A stretch of DNA of 11,029 nt from an uncultured Bacilli bacterium (GTDB lineage Bacteria; Bacillota_I; Bacilli_A; ML615J-28; CAG-313): positions 1 to 11,029 of the forward strand of contig CAJGCS010000026.1 in the NCBI GenBank assembly GCA_904501965.1. Direction: 5' to 3'. Made by a program: the position numbers and the translations under genes. Numbering within the stretch: position 1 is the stretch's first letter; each line of letters begins with the position of its first letter. A model generated the notes under the pieces. That model saw only the letters and a program-made list of their open reading frames with translations, was not told the origin of the DNA and searched no databases. Below, one piece after another: positions 5,741 to 11,029 of this stretch.

Positions 5741-6379
5741 ATGAGTAATTATGTAGATATTTTGAATAAGAATAATAAAACAGAATTTTTAAAAGAACTA
5801 TATCAAATTGGCCTTATGAATGAAGTGCCAATTATCACAGATGATTCTTTAATGGTAGTTCTTAGTTTGATGAAAGCAAAAAACGCAAAACGTATATTAG
5901 AAATTGGTACAGCTATTGGTTATTCAGCTCTTTGTTTTGTAAGTGATGATAACGAAAGATTAGTTGACACAATTGAAAGAAATGACGTTATGTATAAAGA
6001 AGCTTTAAAAAATATTAAAGCATCAGGGTTTGAAGAATGCGTTAATGTGATATTTTCTGACGCACTAGAAGTTGATACAACTAATTTTAAAAAAGAATAT
6101 GATGTCATCTTTATTGATGCTGCAAAAGCACAATATCAAAAGTTTTTTGAAAAATATGTGCCTTTCTTAAAAGATGATGGAATTGTAATAACTGATAATA
6201 TTTTGTTTCATGGATGCGTTGAACAAGTTGTTTTTGAAGAAAATAATGATTTATCAAAGAATGTAAAAAACATGGCAAAGAAACTTGATATTTACAATAA
6301 CTATTTAAGTACACTTGATGAATATAAAACTTATTATTTAAATATTGGCGATGGTTTAGCTGTTACGGTGAGAAAATGA
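5741..6379 (+). CDS. trmR: tRNA 5-hydroxyuridine methyltransferase TrmR
   Basis: 212 residues, a class I SAM-dependent O-methyltransferase of the size of B. subtilis TrmR (YrrM). It methylates 5-hydroxyuridine at wobble position 34 of certain tRNAs to 5-methoxyuridine. Motif I is 'LEIGTAIGYSAL' (53-64), which binds S-adenosylmethionine. E79 in 'DTIERND' fits the ribose-binding acid. D126 in 'IFIDAAKAQY' and D152-N153 in 'ITDNILFHG' fit the divalent-metal site of this subgroup. It is the first gene of the operon, and its TGA overlaps the ATG of trhP1 by four bases, so translation is probably coupled. Its two downstream partners supply the hydroxylated substrate, which separates it from generic O-methyltransferases of the same fold. 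Confidence 0.88.
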   Translation: MSNYVDILNKNNKTEFLKELYQIGLMNEVPIITDDSLMVVLSLMKAKNAKRILEIGTAIGYSALCFVSDDNERLVDTIERNDVMYKEALKNIKASGFEECVNVIFSDALEVDTTNFKKEYDVIFIDAAKAQYQKFFEKYVPFLKDDGIVITDNILFHGCVEQVVFEENNDLSKNVKNMAKKLDIYNNYLSTLDEYKTYYLNIGDGLAVTVRK

Positions 6380-7269
6380 AAATAATTTGTAGTTTTAAGT
6401 CACTTGCCTTTGCAAAAGAAATTATCAATAATAAAGTCATAGATGCTTTTATTATTAGTATCGATAAGTATAATCTATTAAGTGAAAGTACATTCGTAAA
6501 AGAAGAAGCAACTAGTATTATTCATTATTTAAAAGAAAATAATAAGAAAGTAATAATTGAAATCGCAAGACTATTTCATGAAGATGAGTTATCGGATGTA
6601 AAAGAACTAATAGAATACTTTAATAAAGAAGATGTTGATTATTTTATGTATTCTGATTTTGGTGTTAATTATATTCTTAAAAGTCTTAATCTTATTAACA
6701 AAGCAATGCTTTACTCAAATACATACCTTACAAATACAAGTGATACGTTAATTTATCAAGAGAAAAATGGAATGGTTGTTTTATCTAACCAAATTAATTC
6801 ATTAGAACTTATAAAAATAAATAAAAATGTATTATCTAATCAAATTATAAGTGCTTTTGGAAGAGCATTAATAATGTATACAAGAAGACCACTTTTAACT
6901 AATTATTTCGAGTATCGAAATGAGTCACATAATCCTAAAGCAACTTCATATTTTCTTCAAGAAGAATTTAGAAGTGATTTATATCCAATTATTGAAAATG
7001 ATAATAGTAGTAAGATTTATGATTTTGGCTATTACTATCTTTTAGATGAACTTGAAAAATTAGAAAATCCATGTGATATTATAGTTAGTGGAGAACTTTT
7101 AACAAATGAAGAATATCTAAAAGTTTTAAGAATATATTCAAACTTATTATTAAAGAAAAAAACAGTTGAAGAATCACTTGAACTTTTAAATAGCATTGGA
7201 ATCAATTTACATAAAGGTGCTTATTCGAGAAAACTAACTCTTTTAAAAGGAGGTAATAGCAATGAATAA
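6376..7269 (+). CDS. trhP1: U32-family tRNA hydroxylation protein TrhP1
   Basis: 297 residues, the shorter U32-type partner (YrrN in B. subtilis). Together with TrhP2 it is needed for prephenate-dependent hydroxylation of U34 in tRNA, the step before methylation by TrmR. It resembles the peptidase U32 fold but lacks the cysteine-containing U32 signature of the larger partner. The conserved-looking 'FGRALIMYTRRPLLTNYF' (161-178) stands at the corresponding place. It overlaps trmR by four bases (ATGA) and trhP2 by eight, so the three proteins are likely made in coordinated amounts. The assignment rests on the combination of fold, length and gene order. A role as a scaffold rather than a catalytic subunit is plausible, since the cysteines are missing. 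Confidence 0.82.
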   Translation: MKIICSFKSLAFAKEIINNKVIDAFIISIDKYNLLSESTFVKEEATSIIHYLKENNKKVIIEIARLFHEDELSDVKELIEYFNKEDVDYFMYSDFGVNYILKSLNLINKAMLYSNTYLTNTSDTLIYQEKNGMVVLSNQINSLELIKINKNVLSNQIISAFGRALIMYTRRPLLTNYFEYRNESHNPKATSYFLQEEFRSDLYPIIENDNSSKIYDFGYYYLLDELEKLENPCDIIVSGELLTNEEYLKVLRIYSNLLLKKKTVEESLELLNSIGINLHKGAYSRKLTLLKGGNSNE

Positions 7270-8464
7270 AATTGAACTATTAGCTCCTGCAGGTAATTTA
7301 GAAAAAGCAAAAATAGCATTAATGTATGGTGCGGATGCTGTTTATGTCGGTGGCAAAATGTTTAGTCTTCGTGCTAGAGCTTCTAATTTCGATATTCCTG
7401 ATATAAATGAACTATGTGAATTTGCAAGAGAGCTAAATAAAAAAGTTTATGTTACAATGAATATTTTACCTCACGATGAAGATTTTAAAGGTTTAGAAGA
7501 ATATTTGTTAAAACTAGAAGAAGCTGGTGTTAGTGCAATTATTACATCAAGTTTATATATTGTAAGATGCGCAAAACGTATTACACCGAAAATGGAATGT
7601 CATATTTCGACACAAATGTCAATTACTAACTCATATACAATTAAATATTATGAAGAAGAGAAAATTGATAGAGTTGTTCTTGCAAGAGAAGTTACATTAG
7701 AAGAACTTGAAAAAATCTACCCTAATAAAATGCCAATTGAAATATTTATTCATGGGGGAATGTGTTGTAGTTATTCTGGTAGATGTGTTTTGAGTAATTA
7801 CACAACTGATCGTGATGCAAACCGTGGTGGTTGTGCTCATTCATGTCGATGGAATTATAAACTTTATAAAAATAAAAAATGCATAAATAAAGAAAACCAA
7901 TTCTTTAATATGGGTTCTAAAGATATGATGGCTTTAAGATATATTCCTAAATTAATAGATTTAGGAGTTGCATCTTTAAAAATTGAAGGAAGAATGAAGT
8001 CTTCATATTATCTTGCAACTGTAATCAGATGTTATCGAAAGGCAATAGATTTGTATTATCAAAACAAAAATATAAAAGAAGACGAGTTTACTTGGCTGGA
8101 ACAAGAAATTGCAAAAGCAGAAAATAGACTTACAAGTGATGGATTTTATCGAGGTAATGTTTTGGTTGAAGGAACACTTTATGATAATAGATCTGAACAT
8201 CCAACCAAAGAATATATTGGCTATGTTTTAGATTTTGATGAAACAACAAATGTTGCTTTAATTGAACAAAGAAACTATTTCGAATTAAATGATTTAGTTG
8301 AATTCTTTGGACCAAATTTGGAAAATACACGTTTTGTTGTTGATAATCTATATTCAGTTGACCAAAAAGAAAATATTGAAGTTGCAAGACACCCTTTAGA
8401 AAAACTTTATATTAAGCTTCCTTTTAAAGTACATAAACATGATATGCTTAGAAAAGTAAAATAA
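7262..8464 (+). CDS. trhP2: U32-family tRNA hydroxylation protein TrhP2
   Basis: 400 residues, the larger U32-family partner (YrrO in B. subtilis), required for 5-hydroxyuridine formation at position 34 of tRNA. The N-terminus 'ELLAPAGNLEKAKIAL' is typical of the family. Residues 160-178 fit the U32 signature E-x-F-x2-G-x-x-C-x4-G-x-C-x-x-S, here 'EIFIHGGMCCSYSGRCVLS'. C169, C175, C191 and C195 ('GGCAHSC') are candidates for the cysteine cluster proposed to hold iron-sulfur in this family. The C-terminal region (about 310 onward) is a small beta domain. AAAGGAGGT (7246-7254), inside trhP1, fixes the start at 7262. Two stop codons in a row (8462-8467) end the gene. The old name 'collagenase-like protease' is misleading here. 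Confidence 0.88.
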   Translation: MNKIELLAPAGNLEKAKIALMYGADAVYVGGKMFSLRARASNFDIPDINELCEFARELNKKVYVTMNILPHDEDFKGLEEYLLKLEEAGVSAIITSSLYIVRCAKRITPKMECHISTQMSITNSYTIKYYEEEKIDRVVLAREVTLEELEKIYPNKMPIEIFIHGGMCCSYSGRCVLSNYTTDRDANRGGCAHSCRWNYKLYKNKKCINKENQFFNMGSKDMMALRYIPKLIDLGVASLKIEGRMKSSYYLATVIRCYRKAIDLYYQNKNIKEDEFTWLEQEIAKAENRLTSDGFYRGNVLVEGTLYDNRSEHPTKEYIGYVLDFDETTNVALIEQRNYFELNDLVEFFGPNLENTRFVVDNLYSVDQKENIEVARHPLEKLYIKLPFKVHKHDMLRKVK

Positions 8465-8481
8465 TAAGTTAGTGAAAATAC

Positions 8482-8510
8482 TTGCAAAAATCATACAAAT
8501 TTGGTATAAT
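8482..8510 (+). promoter_or_regulatory. Sigma-A promoter of greA-mtnN
   Basis: -35 TTGCAA (8482-8487), 17-base spacer, -10 TATAAT (8505-8510), with TG at 8502-8503 forming an extended -10. No terminator lies between trhP2 and this promoter, so greA can also be reached by read-through. Confidence 0.82.
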
Positions 8511-8547
8511 CAATAAATGATAAAATAGTATAAGAAAGAGGATTATT

Positions 8548-9012
8548 ATGGATCAAAAATATAATTTAACCCAAGAAGGTTTAGAGAAACTTAAGAAAAA
8601 GTATGAAGAGTTAAAAATTCGTCAAGCAGAAAATATTATCGCAATTCAAGAAGCACGTGGACAAGGTGACTTATCTGAAAATGCTGACTATGATGCTGCT
8701 AAAGATGCGCAAAGAGATATTGCTGCTGAATTAAAAGATATTGAAAATAAAATTAATAATGCTGTAATTATTACAAGTACAGAACACAACAATTTAGGTA
8801 AGTTTATTACAGTACGTTTCTTAGACGAAAATGAAGAAGAAACATATCATTTAGTTGGTACTATTGAAGCTGACCCACTTGTAAATAAAATTTCTGATTT
8901 ATCTCCTCTTGGAAAAGCAATAATTAATGCAAAACAAGGAAGTACAGTTCGCGTTAAAACAGAAGATGGCGAACAATTTGATGTGCTAATTGTAAAAATC
9001 TCTAAAAAGTAA
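8548..9012 (+). CDS. greA: Transcription elongation factor GreA
   Basis: 154 residues, the normal length for GreA. The N-terminal coiled coil (about 1-75) carries the acidic tip in 'GDLSENADYDAAKDAQ', with D41 and E44. This tip enters the secondary channel of RNA polymerase and stimulates cleavage of backtracked RNA so that stalled elongation resumes. The C-terminal FKBP-like domain contains the typical 'DPLVNKISDLSPLGKAI'. Ribosome binding site AGAGGA lies at 8537-8542. The TAA shares one base with the mtnN ATG, so the two genes form a coupled pair. In B. subtilis, greA also follows trhP2, but with udk between them; udk is absent here. Confidence 0.96.
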   Translation: MDQKYNLTQEGLEKLKKKYEELKIRQAENIIAIQEARGQGDLSENADYDAAKDAQRDIAAELKDIENKINNAVIITSTEHNNLGKFITVRFLDENEEETYHLVGTIEADPLVNKISDLSPLGKAIINAKQGSTVRVKTEDGEQFDVLIVKISKK

Positions 9013-9698
9013 TGAAGACAATTGGTTTTATTATAGCAATGCAAAAAGAAAAACAAGCTCTAATGAACTTGTTTGGTAATTGCACTGATATTAATATTCG
9101 TGGTGTTTTATTCACAAAAACAACATATAAAGATTTAAATGTTGTAATTGCACTTGCAGGAATTGGCAAAGTTAATGCTGCTTTAACAACAACATTACTA
9201 ATTGAACATTTTAATGTTGATTTAATAATAAGCTCAGGAATTGCTGGTGGATATGACAAAACATTAAAAACTCTTGACTTTGTAGTAGCTACATCAGTAT
9301 CATACTCAGATGTTGATGCTGCACTTGAAGGAGGAGAAGTTTATGGACAAATTCCAGGTCTTCCTGCTGAATATAAATGTGCTTATGAACTTGTCGAAAA
9401 AGCAAATATAAAAGATGTTAAATTTGGTAAAATTTTATCAGGAGATCAGTTTGTATCTGACTATGATAAAGTAAGTAATATTGTAAATAAGTATTTTCCA
9501 AATGAAAATGTTATGGCTTTTGAAATGGAACTAGGAGCTGTAGCTCAAGTTGCATATTTAATGAATGTAAAATTGCTTGCTTTAAAATGTATTTCAGATA
9601 TTATTGGTGAAACTAACTTAACTGATTATAATACATTTTCATTTGCTGCTAGCAATAAGCTTGCAAGCCTTGTTGAACAAGTACTAAATGTAATTTAA
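9012..9698 (+). CDS. mtnN: 5'-methylthioadenosine/S-adenosylhomocysteine nucleosidase
   Basis: 228 residues, full length for the family. It splits the glycosidic bond of methylthioadenosine and S-adenosylhomocysteine, releasing adenine; this feeds methionine salvage and removes the product inhibitor of methyltransferases such as TrmR. Compared with E. coli MtnN the key residues are present: E13 (E12 in E. coli), E173 in 'FEMELGA' (E174) and the catalytic acid D196 in 'CISDIIGE' (D197). 'GIGKVNAA' and 'GIAGGYD' of the purine-phosphorylase fold are clear, as is 'YGQIPGLPAEY'. It overlaps greA by one base (TAATG) and has no separate ribosome binding site, so it depends on greA translation. A bidirectional terminator follows. 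Confidence 0.95.
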   Translation: MKTIGFIIAMQKEKQALMNLFGNCTDINIRGVLFTKTTYKDLNVVIALAGIGKVNAALTTTLLIEHFNVDLIISSGIAGGYDKTLKTLDFVVATSVSYSDVDAALEGGEVYGQIPGLPAEYKCAYELVEKANIKDVKFGKILSGDQFVSDYDKVSNIVNKYFPNENVMAFEMELGAVAQVAYLMNVKLLALKCISDIIGETNLTDYNTFSFAASNKLASLVEQVLNVI

Positions 9699-9727
9699 AA
9701 AAGTAGATTTAAAAATCTACTTTTTTT
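9697..9727. terminator. Bidirectional terminator between mtnN and tcdA
   Basis: GTAGATT (9703-9709) pairs with AATCTAC (9714-9720) around a 4-base loop; the flanking A run (9697-9702) pairs with T residues 9721-9726. Each strand shows the hairpin followed by T residues, so it can end both convergent genes. It contains the TAG stop codon (9717-9719) and last codons of tcdA. Confidence 0.85.
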
Positions 9728-10400
9728 CGTTTATAAGATTTAAAATTACTTTTGATGATATTAGTAATCCACCAATACTTGGCAAATAAGACATTGATCC
9801 AAGAATATTAGAATCATTTTTTATTGGAAGTTCTGTTGAAAATAATACATCTAAATGGTTAATTTCTCTTTTTCTAAGTTCGAGTCTCATGACTTTTGCA
9901 AGTGGGCATGTATGAGTTTTAGAAATATCTGTTAGCATGAGTTTTGTTGGGTCAAGTTTATTTGCAGTGCCAAGAGAAGAAATGATTTTTGTGTTGTTTT
10001 TTAAACAATTTTCGATAATTAATAATTTTCCAGTAACATTATCAATAGCGTCTACTACATAATCATATTTTGAAAAGTCAAAATCATTTATTGTTTCTTT
10101 TGATACGAAGCATTCATGTGTATTAATTATAAGGTTTGGATTAATATCCAAAAGTCTGTTTTTCATAACATCAACTTTTGACATGCCTATAGTAGAATTT
10201 AGTGCTATTATTTGTCTATTTAAATTAGTAATATCAACTTTATCGAAATCAACGATAGTGATTTTTCCGATTCCGCTTCTTACTAAAGACTCACATACAT
10301 AAGAACCAACTCCACCAATCCCAAATACTGCAACGGATGAGTTTTGTAAAATATTAAGTTTTTCTTCACCAATTAAAAGTTTAGTTCGATCAAATTGCAT
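9717..10400 (-). CDS. tcdA: tRNA threonylcarbamoyladenosine dehydratase TcdA (ThiF/E1-like)
   Basis: 227 residues of the E1-like/ThiF superfamily. TcdA activates the carboxyl group of t6A37 in tRNA with ATP and closes it to cyclic t6A, which helps decode ANN codons. The nucleotide-binding loop is 'GIGGVGS' (27-33), followed by D51 in 'IVDFDKVD', 'NLNRQ' (59-63) and K75 in 'GMSKVDV', which bind ATP. 'VVDAID' (115-120) is the next conserved strand, and 'CPLAKVMRLELRKR' (165-178) is characteristic of the TcdA subgroup rather than MoeB or ThiF. It is shorter than E. coli TcdA (268) and B. subtilis YrvM (about 254), lacking part of the C-terminus. GAGGT lies 7 bases before the ATG. It follows sigK on the same strand after 56 bases. 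Confidence 0.9.
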   Translation of the reverse strand: MQFDRTKLLIGEEKLNILQNSSVAVFGIGGVGSYVCESLVRSGIGKITIVDFDKVDITNLNRQIIALNSTIGMSKVDVMKNRLLDINPNLIINTHECFVSKETINDFDFSKYDYVVDAIDNVTGKLLIIENCLKNNTKIISSLGTANKLDPTKLMLTDISKTHTCPLAKVMRLELRKREINHLDVLFSTELPIKNDSNILGSMSYLPSIGGLLISSKVILNLINEKK

Positions 10401-10419
10401 AATTTTTACCTCAGCATTA

Positions 10420-10425
10420 ATTATA
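10420..10425 (-). promoter_or_regulatory. Possible -10 box for tcdA
   Basis: On the minus strand TATAAT lies 19 bases before the tcdA ATG, but no good -35 hexamer is present 16-18 bases upstream. A transcript from here would start close to the ribosome binding site (10408-10413). Read-through from sigK is the alternative; no terminator is visible between the two genes. Confidence 0.35.
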
Positions 10426-10456
10426 CAATAAAATGTTTAAAAATAATATAAAAATG

Positions 10457-11029
10457 TTATTTTAAATGTAGATATAATTTTGTTAGTGCTCTTTTTTCTA
10501 TTCTTGAAACATAACTTCTACTAATTCCCATGCTTTTTGCAATTTCTTTTTGCGTTTCTACTTTTCTATTATTAAAACCGAATCTTCTTGAAATAATGTC
10601 ATATTCTCTTTCATCAAGAATAGATAAGGCTTTATTTAATTTTTCGATTTCTTCTTCGGCTATTATACTCGAGGTAATAGATGGACTTTTATCTTCGATA
10701 ATATCATAAAGTTTTATTTCATTTCCTTCTTTGTCAGTTCCAATTGAAGAAAATAGGGAAGTTACATCTTTGTGTTTTTTATTATTTCTTATATACATTA
10801 ATATTTCGTTTTCAATACATCTTGATGCATAAGTAGATAGTTTAGTGTTTGATGAAAAATTATATGAATCTACCGCTTTAATTAAACCATATGCACCAAC
10901 CGATAATAAATCATCTTTTTCTTCTTTGTGATTTTCAAACTTCTTAACAATGTGTGCAACAAGTCTTAAATTATGTTCAATAAGTGTGTTTCTTGCGTCA
11001 TAGTCTTTTTCTTTCCACTTATTTAAATA
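10457..11029 (-). CDS. sigK: Sporulation sigma factor SigK, 5'-truncated by window edge
   Basis: The frame stays open to the right edge, so 190 C-terminal residues are visible and roughly 45-50 are missing compared with B. subtilis SigK (241). Region 2 reads 'ARNTLIEHNLRLVAHIVKKF' and 'LSTYASRCIENEILMYIR', and region 4 'KETQKEIAKSMGISRSYVSRIEKRAL'-like sequence with the recognition helix at the end. SigK directs late mother-cell transcription (coat, cortex) in spore formers. It is called SigK rather than SigE because of 'EHNLRLVAHIVKKF', 'IGTDKEGNEI' and 'ISRSYVSRIEKRAL', although 'LMYIRNNKK' is closer to SigE. The ATG at 10798 is internal, since conserved sequence continues upstream. No insertion such as the skin element interrupts the visible part. 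Confidence 0.88.
   Translation of the reverse strand, partial: YLNKWKEKDYDARNTLIEHNLRLVAHIVKKFENHKEEKDDLLSVGAYGLIKAVDSYNFSSNTKLSTYASRCIENEILMYIRNNKKHKDVTSLFSSIGTDKEGNEIKLYDIIEDKSPSITSSIIAEEEIEKLNKALSILDEREYDIISRRFGFNNRKVETQKEIAKSMGISRSYVSRIEKRALTKLYLHLK

Noticed and set aside
8003..8387. Minus-strand open frames inside trhP2, and similar ones in the kinase, lit, trmR, greA and mtnN genes
   Set aside because: They overlap well-identified plus-strand genes, have no recognisable domains and no ribosome binding sites; they are frame shadows.
10798..10798. Start of the sigma factor at the ATG at 10798
   Set aside because: The frame continues upstream with clear sigma region 2 sequence, so this is an internal methionine and the gene is cut by the window edge.
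1..11029. Mycoplasma-type genetic code (TGA as tryptophan)
   Set aside because: Long genes are uninterrupted under the standard code, tryptophan is TGG, and trmR ends at TGA exactly at the trhP1 start.

Overview
The window is about 11 kb of very AT-rich DNA and looks like the chromosome of a spore-forming, low-GC member of the Bacillota (Firmicutes). Three things support this. The minus-strand gene at the right edge is a clear sporulation sigma factor of the SigK type. The tRNA-wobble operon trmR-trhP1-trhP2 followed by greA and mtnN resembles the order known from Bacillus subtilis. The vegetative promoters (TTGAAA or TTGCAA, 17-nt spacer, TATAAT/TATACT) and GGAGG-type ribosome binding sites are classical. 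Tryptophan is read from TGG and no long gene is interrupted by TGA, so the standard bacterial code applies and a mycoplasma-type code is unlikely. I cannot name the genus; an uncultured or gut-associated lineage of Bacilli/Erysipelotrichia is a guess.

Layout. (1) Positions 1-802: the 3' part of a PTS IIC-like membrane protein, closed by a strong terminator. (2) 869-1894: a PLP-dependent threonine aldolase/beta-eliminating lyase. (3) 1985-4128: an operon with its own extended -10 promoter, holding a divergent guanylate-kinase-like protein, a DUF1461/TIGR01906 membrane protein of the family that includes the lipoprotein transacylase Lit, and a YgjP-like zinc metallopeptidase. The last gene starts at a TTG inside the preceding gene, and a terminator closes the unit. 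(4) 4129-4408: a regulatory region with a perfect Spo0A-box word, two near-copies one helical turn apart, and several short palindromes. (5) 4409-5677: a 422-residue regulator with an N-terminal XRE helix-turn-helix and a long all-helical C-terminal part, like peptide-sensing RRNPP regulators. (6) 5689-8464: trmR-trhP1-trhP2, with overlapping genes and one promoter. (7) 8482-9727: greA-mtnN with its own promoter, ending in a terminator that also serves the opposite strand. (8) 9717-11029, minus strand: tcdA and, upstream of it, the 5'-truncated sigK.

How the genes relate. TrhP1/TrhP2 hydroxylate and TrmR methylates the wobble uridine of tRNAs (5-methoxyuridine), and TcdA makes the cyclic form of t6A37, so half of the right side concerns the tRNA anticodon loop. 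MtnN removes the S-adenosylhomocysteine that methylation by TrmR releases. The most unusual part is the centre: a possible Spo0A-controlled, possibly peptide-responsive regulator in a sporulating organism, with a candidate 15-codon peptide ORF just upstream. No CRISPR array, insertion sequence, tRNA or rRNA gene was seen.
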